From NCBI GenBank assembly GCA_024280195.1, contig JAJRQP010000352.1, positions 1 to 13,635 of the forward strand: DNA of 13,635 nucleotides. Reading direction: 5' to 3'. The notes under the pieces were generated by a model, which saw only the letters and a program-made list of their open reading frames with translations, had not been told where the DNA came from and made no database searches. Each line of letters begins with the position of its first letter. Position 1 is the first letter of the stretch. The position numbers and the translations under genes were made by a program. Positions 1 through 8,403 of the stretch are shown here, piece after piece. The DNA is from Bacteroidota bacterium. GTDB lineage: Bacteria; Bacteroidota; Bacteroidia; Flavobacteriales_D; Crocinitomicaceae.

Positions 1-2
1 TA

Positions 3-107
3 GAACCATTAAAGAATTGGAACCCTTTTCAGAAAACAGATGGTGTGACTTTGGTGCCCCGTTTTAATGATGGGGTCGTAGGGTTTTATTTTGGGATGAA
101 ATTTTAG
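3..107 (+). CDS. C-terminal end of a putative outer-membrane beta-barrel protein (partial)
   Basis: The frame starting at base 3 is open from the window edge to a TAG at 105-107 and gives 34 residues. The end, GVVGFYFGMKF, alternates hydrophobic or aromatic residues and closes with a C-terminal Phe. This is the pattern of the last strand of outer-membrane beta-barrels, recognised by the BAM machinery. The rest of the gene lies outside the window, so the family cannot be named. A competing frame starting at base 2 is open to a TAA at 65-67, but its 21 residues show no recognisable pattern. The gene converges with the minus-strand remnant at 123-200, with 15 bp between the two stop codons. The barrel reading rests only on this terminal strand. 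Confidence 0.5.
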   Translation, partial: EPLKNWNPFQKTDGVTLVPRFNDGVVGFYFGMKF

Positions 108-122
108 AGAAGAATAGACATC

Positions 123-200
123 TCACCTCTTCTTCCACTTCTTCAAAATGCGCTTTCCTGTCTTCTTTCTAAACCTTTTTAGCACTGTTGCTCTATCTCC
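123..200 (-). pseudogene. Decapitated 3' end of a paralogue of the 182-aa basic-tailed exported protein
   Basis: Read on the minus strand, 200 to 123 encodes GDRATVLKRFRKKTGKRILK followed by KWKKR and a TGA stop. These 25 residues are identical to the C-terminus of the protein encoded at 6703-7251. Over the 78 aligned bases (123-200 against 6703-6780) I count 7 differences: five silent third-position changes and two inside the stop codon (TGA here, TAG there). Similarity ends at about base 200, and the stop codon of the upstream T9SS gene is at 212-214, so the front of this paralogue is gone, replaced by the end of that gene. No start codon or leader remains apart from an in-frame GTG, so it is probably not expressed as a protein. 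The fragment is evidence of a past duplication involving this locus. Confidence 0.85.
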
Positions 201-211
201 AAAATCAACTC

Positions 212-3200
212 TTAATTAATAATAACTTTTCGAATCAGTTTTTCTCCACCTACATTAACGTGTATAAAGTATACACCAGAACCTACGTTTGATAGATTAA
301 TTTTATGAGAAACCTGACCAGTAGATTGTTTAAGGTTATTCTTATAAATTTCTTTTCCTAGAACATTCTGAACTGATAAATTAATATCAGATTGTGTTAA
401 CAGATTTAAGCTCAATGTTACAACTCCAAAAGATGGGTTTGGAAACACTGCAACACTTCCAATATTTGATAACTCATCTAAACCTACCATAGAGACTATA
501 GAACTGTATGTGTCTGTTCCACAAATGTTAGTAACAGTCAAAGTAATAGTATGGGGACCTGTATTTGAAAATACATGGCTAGGATTTTCTACAGAAGAAG
601 TGCTTCCATCTCCAAAGTCCCATAGATAAGTACTATTTGAACCTGTTGATGTATTTGTAAATGATGCACTTACATAAGAACTAGCGAATGTATAACTTGC
701 AACTGGTGTTGATAACACAGTGATATTTACACTATCACTACCTGACCCGCAATTGTCAGAAACATCAAGTGTATACATTCCTGAAGATAATACTTGAATT
801 GTTGGTGATATTGCTGCTGTACTCCAATTATAAGAGTCTGCAATCATTGAACTGCTTAGTAATGATGAATCACCTGTACAGAAAACCGTATCGGTGGCTG
901 TCAAAAAGTTCGTATAAACTATATTAGACATCGCAATATCAATTGTATCCGCACCAATTCCACAAACACTATTTAAAGACACGGTATAAACACCAGCCAT
1001 TGTTGCATCAATTGTCAGTGTCGTATCACCTGTTGACCAAAGAATAGTATCAGAAGGGGAGCCTGCTGACAAGGTAACTACGTCACCTACACAAATTTCG
1101 ACATCACTTCCAAGAAAGTCCGTCGTTAATGCAGAGAATTCATCCGCCCCCATATCTGGAGATAGTGTATTTCTTGCTTGATTATCAATATCTGTTAAAA
1201 TAGTTGTGGCCGTACCCAACCCTTTCAATGTGTCATTACAAACATGTAAATCATATAATGAATGGAATATTGGGTCCATACTAATACTATTTGCATCATC
1301 AGCATTTGCTGCTTGCCAATCTAAAAGAGTTGCTTGATTTGTACCACCATAATAGCCTGTAATACCAAATGGGGAGTAAAATAAATTATAATTTGATGAA
1401 ACAATCGTATAATTACTTGCTAAATAAATTGCATACCCTGCTGTATAATTAACAAATATATTATTTGCTAAAGAGCTCGCTCCTCCGCTTGTTCCGTAGA
1501 AGGCTCTTGACGACGCTCCACCGTCTGAAACTAATACAGAATTATGGGTAATGTCAATATACCCATCATTTGATAGGTAAATTCCATAGAAAGTACTTGT
1601 ACTTCCTGCTTGACCAACTTGAACCATATTATTAGCAACAATTGCATGATTAATTGGGCTTGCATCACAATTAAGAATATACATTCCATATCTCCAACCA
1701 GAAGTTAGTGAACCCTTAATTGTGTTACCTATAGCTGTAAAACCATTATCACAATAATTGATATACATAGCAAAACGTGAGCCTGTGTAAGAAGACTCAC
1801 CTTCCAATGAATTTCCATTTAATACAGGAGCATCTTGGCTCTCGAATCTTCCACCATAATAATAATTATCTAAGAACGTGTTGCCTTCGAATTTTGTTCC
1901 AGACTCAAGGCTAGTTGTACTCTCCCCGTACCAATATGCGCCATAACTTCCTCCTTCAATAATGTTTCTTACAAAAACATTATTGTTGTCATTTGATCCC
2001 CCAGAGTAAATTGCAGCAAAATTTGTAGATGTGGAGTTTGAAGTAACTGCATGAATATGACAGTTGATAAATGTGTTATCATCAGCGCCATTTTGGACAT
2101 GGATTACTCGTCCGTAGCTTACTCCCGTATTTTCTAACGTTAAATCTTGAAAACTAAAGAAATCTGCACCGTCTAAATTTACGATGTAATTTTGCGCAGC
2201 ATCAGCTACAGGAAAACTCAACGCCACTAAGGAAGCGTCTCCATTTTCAGATTGAAATGTAACGGTGTTCGTTACACTCATTCCAACAATTGCAGATAAG
2301 TTTATCTGTTCGGTGTAGACTCCATCTCTAACATTAAATGTAACTGGACCACAAACCCCGAATGTGTTTAAGTCAGTAACTGCAGAAGTAAAATCGACAA
2401 AGTTAGGAGTCGTTCCTCCAATGGTATACACTCCGCTTAGACCTACTTCTAAACTCGTTATTGATGAAGAATCATTCCATGCTCCAGAAGGGTTTTCAAC
2501 GACACCGTTAGGCATAGAAGTAAACGCTACTAATGCATCGCCTAAAGCTAACGGAACTAAACCAAGGTTTACAACCTCTGAACTATATGGAGGTATAGAG
2601 CCTGTCCATGAAAACCCTGCTTGGGGAATTGCATTGACAGTCCAATCAATCATCGAACTTGTTAAAGTATCTGCTCCATAATTAAATAAACTAACCCTAA
2701 CTGAATCAGTAAAATTACATGTAGGAAGAGATGGTGTAACAAACGCACTAATTCCTGCATCTTCTGCTAATGGTAAAGCAATATTTAACGTATAATCTTC
2801 ACATTCACCATAGCTAAAATTATTACATGCTTGACCTGCCAAAACGGGAGTTGAACTATACTTGCATAATACACGCATAGTTACTGCTCCTCCAGCAATT
2901 CCATTAGGTATCATAATTGTGTTTGAGATTGTAGTGCTACTGGTTGCATAACCAATATCAAAAAACTCGCCTGCATCATCGAAATCTAAATCATTATTGA
3001 AATCAATAAAAGCAACGAAATATTGTCCCCATGATGCTCCTGGTGTAACTGTAATAGTGTACGATGTGTTTTGCAATACATTTGTTGAAATTGCGGTATA
3101 ATCTTGATAATTATTGGCACTTGGACCAGAACAGCCTGTTCCTAAGTTACTAATCGTGTTGAACGCAACATCATTAATAAAGTCTCCTGATGTACACTGA

Positions 3201-3280
3201 CTATTGTATGTTGGTAAACATTGACTCCAAACTGTTGAGATTCCAACAAGTGCTACTATTATTGTTAGTATTTTTTTCAT
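212..3280 (-). CDS. T9SS-secreted surface protein: GEVED, CARDB-like, beta-helix, Ig-like, PKD and type A sorting domains
   Basis: This encodes a 1022-aa exported protein. The frame is open 11 codons further, but the ATG at 3278-3280 is chosen because it begins a clean signal peptide (MKKILTIIVALVGISTVWS, cleavage before Q). In order: a cysteine-containing GEVED domain to about residue 168, with calcium-type DFNNDLDFDD at 93-102 and the family signature as ECEDYTLNI; a CARDB-like beta-sandwich (about 173-280); a long right-handed beta-helix, pectate-lyase type, with many N/G-rich turns (about 285-690); two Ig-like modules (about 725-860); a PKD domain with YLWDFGDGS (about 860-932); and a type A sorting domain starting near SVAVFPNPS and ending in KVIIN. 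By family knowledge such proteins cross the outer membrane through T9SS, lose the sorting domain and are anchored to or released from the surface. The role is probably adhesion or polysaccharide contact. It is a tandem paralogue of the next upstream gene, 71 bp away, with no clear promoter or terminator between them, so co-transcription is possible. Confidence 0.9.
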   Translation of the reverse strand: MKKILTIIVALVGISTVWSQCLPTYNSQCTSGDFINDVAFNTISNLGTGCSGPSANNYQDYTAISTNVLQNTSYTITVTPGASWGQYFVAFIDFNNDLDFDDAGEFFDIGYATSSTTISNTIMIPNGIAGGAVTMRVLCKYSSTPVLAGQACNNFSYGECEDYTLNIALPLAEDAGISAFVTPSLPTCNFTDSVRVSLFNYGADTLTSSMIDWTVNAIPQAGFSWTGSIPPYSSEVVNLGLVPLALGDALVAFTSMPNGVVENPSGAWNDSSSITSLEVGLSGVYTIGGTTPNFVDFTSAVTDLNTFGVCGPVTFNVRDGVYTEQINLSAIVGMSVTNTVTFQSENGDASLVALSFPVADAAQNYIVNLDGADFFSFQDLTLENTGVSYGRVIHVQNGADDNTFINCHIHAVTSNSTSTNFAAIYSGGSNDNNNVFVRNIIEGGSYGAYWYGESTTSLESGTKFEGNTFLDNYYYGGRFESQDAPVLNGNSLEGESSYTGSRFAMYINYCDNGFTAIGNTIKGSLTSGWRYGMYILNCDASPINHAIVANNMVQVGQAGSTSTFYGIYLSNDGYIDITHNSVLVSDGGASSRAFYGTSGGASSLANNIFVNYTAGYAIYLASNYTIVSSNYNLFYSPFGITGYYGGTNQATLLDWQAANADDANSISMDPIFHSLYDLHVCNDTLKGLGTATTILTDIDNQARNTLSPDMGADEFSALTTDFLGSDVEICVGDVVTLSAGSPSDTILWSTGDTTLTIDATMAGVYTVSLNSVCGIGADTIDIAMSNIVYTNFLTATDTVFCTGDSSLLSSSMIADSYNWSTAAISPTIQVLSSGMYTLDVSDNCGSGSDSVNITVLSTPVASYTFASSYVSASFTNTSTGSNSTYLWDFGDGSTSSVENPSHVFSNTGPHTITLTVTNICGTDTYSSIVSMVGLDELSNIGSVAVFPNPSFGVVTLSLNLLTQSDINLSVQNVLGKEIYKNNLKQSTGQVSHKINLSNVGSGVYFIHVNVGGEKLIRKVIIN

Positions 3281-3351
3281 GAGTTTAATTTTATTATTCA
3301 ATAGAAATGGCACTCTTTGTAAAGATGTGAACTTTATTGAACAGATTATTT

Positions 3352-6300
3352 TTATTTAATAATGATTTTTTCACTCAACTGTTCTCCATTGAGGTTTAAA
3401 TGAACGAAGTATATTCCAGTACTTTCTTTGCTTAAATTTACGGTCGATGAAAAGTTGCCATCACTAGAAAGCATTTCTGAAGAATAGATAACCTCTCCTA
3501 ATATGTTTTCAATAGTTACAATCATTTCTGTCTGGGTAAACATAGTTAAACTGATAGTAAACATTCCGTCTGACGGGTTTGGGAAAATCGATAGATTTAC
3601 TTCTTTCTTTAACTCATCCACTCCAACCATTGAGACAATAGAAGTGTAAATGTCTGCTCCACATTGATTCGTAACTGTTAGTGTCACAGTATAAGGTCCG
3701 GCAGTAGGGAAAATATGTGATGGGCTTTCTTCTGTCGAAGTTGTACCATCACCGAAATCCCATAAATAAGTATTGCTAGGGTCAATTGAAGTATTCGTGA
3801 ATATCGCAGAAACATAACTTGACGTATAAGTGAAACCTGCTACAGGGCTTGCTAATACATTTATGTTTATCATTTCACTTCCATTGCCACAACCATCTGA
3901 AACATCTAATGTGTATATGCCTGAAGTAGTTACTGAAATTACGGGTGTTGTTTCTGCTGTATTCCAGCTATAAGAATCAGCTGTCATTGAACTGCTTAAA
4001 AATGCCGTATCACCAACACATATCAAAGTGTCTGTTGCTGTCAAAAAATTTGTGTAAACTATATTTGACATTGTAATATCAATTGTATCTGCTCCAATTC
4101 CGCAAACTCCATTTATAGCAACAGTGTAAAGTCCTGTAGTATTAATATTTATCGTTGGCATTGTATCACCTGTTGACCACAAAATTGTATCTGAAGGAGC
4201 CCCTGCAGTTAATGTTACAACATCCCCAACACACAACTCAATATCATTTCCAAGAAAGTTAGTTGTTAAAGAAGTAAACTCATCAGCTCCAATGTCAGGG
4301 TTTAACGACCGGGATTGTCCATCAAAATCTTCGGAAATTAAAGAGTGTGAAATTCCAGCACCTTTTAAAGTATCATTACAAATATGCAAATCAGTTGTTG
4401 AAGCATACATAGGGTCTATATTCTGACTGTACGTGTCCCATCCTGATGATGCCTGCCAATCTGCCATCGTTAATTGATCTGATCCATAAAACCCTACATT
4501 TCCAAGTGGGGAGTATATGTTGTTATAATCCATTCCTGAAATAGAGAACGAACTCGATAAATACACTCCATAGCCAGCGGTGTTATTAATAAAATTATTG
4601 TTAAAAACCTCTGTAGCACCGCCACTCGTGGCATAAAAAGCTCTTGATGAATTCCCTCCTTCAGTTACAAGAACATTATTACTGTGTATATCCAAAAAGC
4701 CTGAATTAGTTAAGTATATTCCATACATTGCTGAAGTTGTACCTGTTTTACCAACTTGAATCATATTATTAGCAACAAGTGCATTACTTGATGGTGACCC
4801 ATCAGACTGTCCAAAATAAAGTCCATAATACCACCCAGTTGTTGTGCCTCCATAAATTTCATTTCCAGTAACCTCAAATGAACCATCACAGTAATAAAAA
4901 TAATTTGCAAATCGAGTTCCTGTATAAGTAGATTCTCCATGAGTTTTATTATTTGTAAAAACAGCATTCTCTACATAATACAAACGAGAACCATAATAAT
5001 AGTTATTCAAGAACTCATTATTATCGAAAACGGTTCCTATGACTAAATCTGTCGTTCCGACCCCGTACCAGTAGGCTCCATAACTTCCGCCCTCAATAAT
5101 ATTATCAACAAACCAGTTGTTGTCATTGTTATTGCCTGACGTTGAATAAATAACACTCCGGTTCGTTGAGGTAGTTGTCGTATTCGTAGAGTTCAAGTGG
5201 CAGTCCCAAATACGATTCCATTCTGATTCACCTTGATAATCCAGCACACGTCCGTAAGTAACACCTGTGTTTTCAATTGTCATTTGTTCGAAGTTATAAT
5301 AGTCGGCATCATCAAATGCGATCACATAGTTTTCATTTGACAGTGCTGCTGCGAATGAAATTGTTACCAAAGTTTGGTCTCCGCTTAAGGAACGAAATGT
5401 AACCGTATTTGTAGCGTTCATTCCTGTTACTTGCCCTAACAACAATTGCTCATTATATACCCCGTCTTCAACCTCAAAAATAACAGCGCCACATACTCCA
5501 AATGAGTTTAAATCTGCAATAGCAGAATTGAAGTCTATATAGTCCGGACTGGCTACTCCTATTGTGTATGTTCCAACTAACCCCGTTTGAATGCTATTTA
5601 AAGTTGTTGTATCATTTCCGTTACCAGAAGGAAATTCAATTATACCATTTGGAAGAGTTGACCACGATTTTAAGTTGTCTCCAATTCCATAAGAAACGGT
5701 ACCTAAAAAAACTATTTCTGATTGCCCTGGTGCTAAAGAGCCTGTCCAAGCTATTGGTGTTTGTACTACAGCATTCCATTCCCATTCAACACCTGTTGAA
5801 AACAAAGTGTCTGTTCCAAAATTCATCAATGAAATAGACACCGAATCATTAAATAAACACGTTGGTATAGCGGGATCTATAAACGCCACTACTCCTGCAT
5901 CATCCTGTAGCAGATCAAATATATGGACAGCATCAATAGCAAAATCACCATAGAAGCTTGAAGGGTTCTCATAACGTATACGAACAGTTACAATTCCTGT
6001 AAAAGCAGAAAGACTAACGATCTTTTCTTGCCATAGATCTTGATTATCTGTCCAAGCAGGAACAACATCTAAATTCCATGTCGCTCCACCATCTTCAGAA
6101 ACATCAATATGCGCCATCCCCATAGACTGACCATACATATGATACCAAAAAGTAAATTGAACATCATTTGTTCCTGTTAAATCAATCGTTGGGGCTAATA
6201 AATGCCAATTGCTTGTCGGATAACAAGGACTAGAAGCTTCTGTGTATAAATATTTTCCTCCTGAATTTCCAGGGGAAAAATCAATTGTTGGTCCAGTCTG

Positions 6301-6522
6301 TGAAGAACTCGTCCCGTTTACATCAACCGCAAAGTCTCTTGTTGCTGTAACTGCATTAATCCAACCGTCTTGAAGCGCACATGTTGAAGTACAGCTACCT
6401 CCACATGTTGCAAAAGTTTCAAAATCTTGAAAATATGGAAATGTTGTTATTTGTGCCTTTGCTTTTTCTCCCATTAAAATAGAAGATGACACACAGACGA
6501 GATAAAGTAGAATTCTCTTCAT
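3352..6522 (-). CDS. T9SS-secreted surface protein: MAM/jelly-roll-like, CARDB-like, beta-helix, Ig-like, PKD and type A sorting domains
   Basis: This encodes a 1056-aa exported protein. The start at 6520-6522 is chosen over the longer frame because it begins a signal peptide (MKRILLYLVCVSSSILMGEK, then AKA before Q). Residues about 28-202 form a concanavalin-like MAM/cleaved-adhesin type module: YFQDFE near the start, SNWHLLAPTIDLTG, FTFWYHMYG, and a closing FAIDAVHI strand. From DAGVVAFIDPAIPTC onward it is collinear with the downstream paralogue: CARDB-like (about 207-310), beta-helix (about 315-750), two Ig-like modules (about 768-890), PKD with YLWDFGDGT (about 893-967) and a sorting domain with LSIFPNPSDG near 978 ending in KIIIK. 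Over the first 56 shared residues I count 29 identities; the Ig-like region is closer (NIVYTNFLTATDT is identical). A surface adhesin or carbohydrate-binding role is inferred, and no catalytic residues are evident. Confidence 0.9.
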   Translation of the reverse strand: MKRILLYLVCVSSSILMGEKAKAQITTFPYFQDFETFATCGGSCTSTCALQDGWINAVTATRDFAVDVNGTSSSQTGPTIDFSPGNSGGKYLYTEASSPCYPTSNWHLLAPTIDLTGTNDVQFTFWYHMYGQSMGMAHIDVSEDGGATWNLDVVPAWTDNQDLWQEKIVSLSAFTGIVTVRIRYENPSSFYGDFAIDAVHIFDLLQDDAGVVAFIDPAIPTCLFNDSVSISLMNFGTDTLFSTGVEWEWNAVVQTPIAWTGSLAPGQSEIVFLGTVSYGIGDNLKSWSTLPNGIIEFPSGNGNDTTTLNSIQTGLVGTYTIGVASPDYIDFNSAIADLNSFGVCGAVIFEVEDGVYNEQLLLGQVTGMNATNTVTFRSLSGDQTLVTISFAAALSNENYVIAFDDADYYNFEQMTIENTGVTYGRVLDYQGESEWNRIWDCHLNSTNTTTTSTNRSVIYSTSGNNNDNNWFVDNIIEGGSYGAYWYGVGTTDLVIGTVFDNNEFLNNYYYGSRLYYVENAVFTNNKTHGESTYTGTRFANYFYYCDGSFEVTGNEIYGGTTTGWYYGLYFGQSDGSPSSNALVANNMIQVGKTGTTSAMYGIYLTNSGFLDIHSNNVLVTEGGNSSRAFYATSGGATEVFNNNFINNTAGYGVYLSSSFSISGMDYNNIYSPLGNVGFYGSDQLTMADWQASSGWDTYSQNIDPMYASTTDLHICNDTLKGAGISHSLISEDFDGQSRSLNPDIGADEFTSLTTNFLGNDIELCVGDVVTLTAGAPSDTILWSTGDTMPTININTTGLYTVAINGVCGIGADTIDITMSNIVYTNFLTATDTLICVGDTAFLSSSMTADSYSWNTAETTPVISVTTSGIYTLDVSDGCGNGSEMININVLASPVAGFTYTSSYVSAIFTNTSIDPSNTYLWDFGDGTTSTEESPSHIFPTAGPYTVTLTVTNQCGADIYTSIVSMVGVDELKKEVNLSIFPNPSDGMFTISLTMFTQTEMIVTIENILGEVIYSSEMLSSDGNFSSTVNLSKESTGIYFVHLNLNGEQLSEKIIIK

Positions 6523-6582
6523 AATTAAATAGTGTTTGGTTTGCGTACTAAGCTGTAAATATAACTCTATTATCAACAAAAA

Positions 6583-6590
6583 CAAACTTA
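6583..6590 (-). promoter_or_regulatory. Candidate -7 box for the tandem T9SS genes
   Basis: On the minus strand this reads TAAGTTTG, a full match to the Bacteroidetes -7 consensus TAnnTTTG, about 60 bases ahead of the ATG at 6522. I found no TTG at the usual -33 spacing, so this is half a promoter by sequence. The 180-bp gap in which it lies (6523-6702) shows nothing else clear. Confidence 0.4.
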
Positions 6591-6702
6591 CAAAGATGTT
6601 TTCCAGTCTTTTACTATAAAAAACTCAATGCATCCCTAAAAACATATTGGTAGCAAAACAATCAACGAGTCAAATGGAAAACAACATCGAATGTTTTTTA
6701 CC

Positions 6703-7251
6703 CTACCTCTTCTTCCACTTCTTCAAAATGCGCTTCCCGGTCTTCTTTCTAAACCTTTTTAGCACCGTTGCTCTGTCACCAACATTTCCGCATTTAACGA
6801 TATCCGTATAGACAAATTGGCCTTCTCGGTAAAACTTAAATTCAAAACTGATAGAAACGATGTCTTGTCGGTAAAGATCAAACAAACTACCAACAGATAG
6901 TGCAACCATCAAGTTTTCTCTACGCTTTGTTTTCTTGAAACGTTTGTCATATCCTCTTACAGAAACCAAACAGTAAGTATCAATTCCTTTTTGCTTCATT
7001 AAGTTCATAATAGAATCTGAACCAAGAACTTGAGAATCTTCGCCAAACTTCATGTAGTTTAAAGATGGTTCTGCCTTCACTCCTCTGCTAACCAATAATT
7101 CGGTCAGGTTTATTTCCAAAGAATACCTGTCTTCTGGGTTGTCTAACTGAGCAACAACTAACGCATTTGTCAAGTTTAATTTTGTCTTTTTCTGAGCAAA
7201 AGCACTCGAAAGAAACAATATTGCGAATACTACTAATCCTACTTTTTTCAT
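6703..7251 (-). CDS. Exported protein of unknown function with a polybasic C-terminal tail
   Basis: This encodes 182 residues and I do not recognise the family. Residues 1-20 are a signal peptide (MKKVGLVVFAILFLSSAFA before Q), so the protein is exported; there is no lipobox cysteine and no sorting domain, suggesting the periplasm. The middle alternates strand and helix (ALVVAQLDNPEDRYSLEINL, then LLVSRGVKAEPSLNYMKFG, then GIDTYCLVSVRGYDKRF). This pattern is loosely like small alpha/beta periplasmic folds of the LpoB/DUF4136 kind, which is an inference only. The last 25 residues contain 13 Lys or Arg. The start codon lies 2 bp after the metF stop, so the two genes are almost surely co-transcribed and probably translationally coupled. 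A paralogue's last 25 codons survive at 123-200, showing that the gene once existed in at least two copies here. Confidence 0.85.
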   Translation of the reverse strand: MKKVGLVVFAILFLSSAFAQKKTKLNLTNALVVAQLDNPEDRYSLEINLTELLVSRGVKAEPSLNYMKFGEDSQVLGSDSIMNLMKQKGIDTYCLVSVRGYDKRFKKTKRRENLMVALSVGSLFDLYRQDIVSISFEFKFYREGQFVYTDIVKCGNVGDRATVLKRFRKKTGKRILKKWKKR

Positions 7252-7253
7252 AC

Positions 7254-8204
7254 TTAAAATATTTCTTTAGCAATTGCCTTTACCGATACGGAATTAGACA
7301 TTGTGTAATAATGGATGCAAGGAACTCCTGCAGCTTTTAATTCTTTTGATTGTTTTATACCCCATTCAATTCCAACTTGTGCAACCTCTTCGTTATTCTT
7401 GCATGCCAGCAATGCTTTAGACAGTTCTTCTGGATAATCAATGTGAAAGAATTTTGGTAGAAACGAAATATGATTCATCGTTTTGATTGGTTTCAATCCT
7501 GGTATAATTGGAACAGTGATTCCGATTGCTCTACATGCATCTACAAAATCAAAGTACTTCTGATTATCGAAAAACATTTGCGTTACGATATAATCGGCAC
7601 CAGCATCTACCTTTTTCTTTAGGTTTTCTAAATCAAAATTAAGGTTCATTGCTTCAAAATGCTTCTCTGGATAACCTGCAGCGCCAATGCAGAAATCAGT
7701 TGGCTCTAATTGAATGTCATCCATTAAGTAAGTCCCGTTATTCATCACCGTAACTTGCTCTATCAATTGTTGTGCATATTGGTGACCATATTTGTGAGGT
7801 CTAAAATTCGATTCTGTCTTAATTGAATCACCACGCAAGGCAAGAACGTTGTCTATTCCTAAAAACTGCAAGTCAATGAGTGCATTTTCTGTTTCTTCTT
7901 TGGAGAATCCACCGCAGATCAAGTGAGGAACTGCATCTACATCGTATCTGTTCATTATTGCGGCACAAATACCAACCGTTCCTGGTCGTTTACGAATGGC
8001 AATTTTTTCTAACAAACCATTCTCTCGTTCTTTGTAAATGAATTCTTCTCGATGATACGTAACATTCACAAATTTCGGTTTGAACTCCATTAGCGGGTCA
8101 ATTCCATCGTAAATAGATTGAATACTTTTCCCTTTTAATGGGGGTAATATTTCAAAAGAGAATAATGTGTCTTTTGCTTCTTTTATATGATCTGTTACTT
8201 TCAT
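7254..8204 (-). CDS. metF: 5,10-methylenetetrahydrofolate reductase (MetF)
   Basis: MetF is the cytoplasmic FAD enzyme that reduces 5,10-methylene-THF to 5-methyl-THF, the methyl donor for methionine synthesis. The 316-residue product has the usual length of a bacterial MetF. Visible family motifs are FSFEILPPLKG at 15-25, with Glu18 matching the catalytic glutamate (Glu28 in E. coli); VNVTYHREEF; HLICGGF at 94-100; NVLALRGD at 119-126, whose Asp corresponds to the flavin-tuning Asp120; GAAGYPE at 174-180; and TQMFFD at 208-213. The barrel ends with VPIIPGLKPI. The start codon is preceded by a -7 type box only 18 bp away. The downstream gene for a basic-tailed exported protein begins 2 bp after the stop. 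No methionine-synthase gene is visible in the window. Confidence 0.95.
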   Translation of the reverse strand: MKVTDHIKEAKDTLFSFEILPPLKGKSIQSIYDGIDPLMEFKPKFVNVTYHREEFIYKERENGLLEKIAIRKRPGTVGICAAIMNRYDVDAVPHLICGGFSKEETENALIDLQFLGIDNVLALRGDSIKTESNFRPHKYGHQYAQQLIEQVTVMNNGTYLMDDIQLEPTDFCIGAAGYPEKHFEAMNLNFDLENLKKKVDAGADYIVTQMFFDNQKYFDFVDACRAIGITVPIIPGLKPIKTMNHISFLPKFFHIDYPEELSKALLACKNNEEVAQVGIEWGIKQSKELKAAGVPCIHYYTMSNSVSVKAIAKEIF

Positions 8205-8222
8205 TTACTGCTTAATAAGAAG

Positions 8223-8230
8223 CAAAGATA
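8223..8230 (-). promoter_or_regulatory. Candidate -7 box for metF
   Basis: The minus strand reads TATCTTTG, a full match to TAnnTTTG, 18 bases before the metF start codon. That would give a leader of roughly a dozen bases. No good -33 TTG is present at the expected distance. The short inverted repeat TTCAA-gt-TTGAA at 8234-8245 sits just upstream, between -7 and -33, where an operator could act; this is speculative. Confidence 0.45.
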
Positions 8231-8403
8231 AACTTCAAGTTTGAAAAACGGTTTTTTTTAAGATATATTAATGAATAATGGATTCTTAATTAGAATTCCA
8301 CTTTTGGCATTGACCCAAAAAGTTCGCAAAAAAGTCTAGCGATGATATAAACTTTTCTTTTAAAAACGACCGGAAGATAATAATAGTGTTCCGTTATTTT
8401 ACT

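Noticed and set aside
2..67. Alternative left-edge frame ending at the TAA at 65-67
   Set aside because: It is shorter and lacks the alternating C-terminal strand with terminal Phe seen in the frame ending at 107, though it cannot be excluded outright.
2364..2681. Plus-strand 105-codon open frame inside the GEVED-type T9SS gene
   Set aside because: It lies antisense to a well-supported gene and has no recognisable domain; the overlap is a by-product of codon use.
5562..5837. Plus-strand 91-codon open frame inside the MAM-type T9SS gene
   Set aside because: It is antisense to a strong coding region, with a composition typical of a shadow frame.
212..6522. Repetitive beta-helix coding region as a CRISPR or tandem DNA repeat
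   Set aside because: The repetition is at protein level (N/G-rich coils); there are no regularly spaced identical DNA repeats.
6683..6699. Hairpin AACAT-CGA-ATGTT after the 182-aa gene as a terminator
   Set aside because: The stem is only 5 bp and AT-rich, and on the minus strand the following T-run is short and interrupted. Too weak to call.
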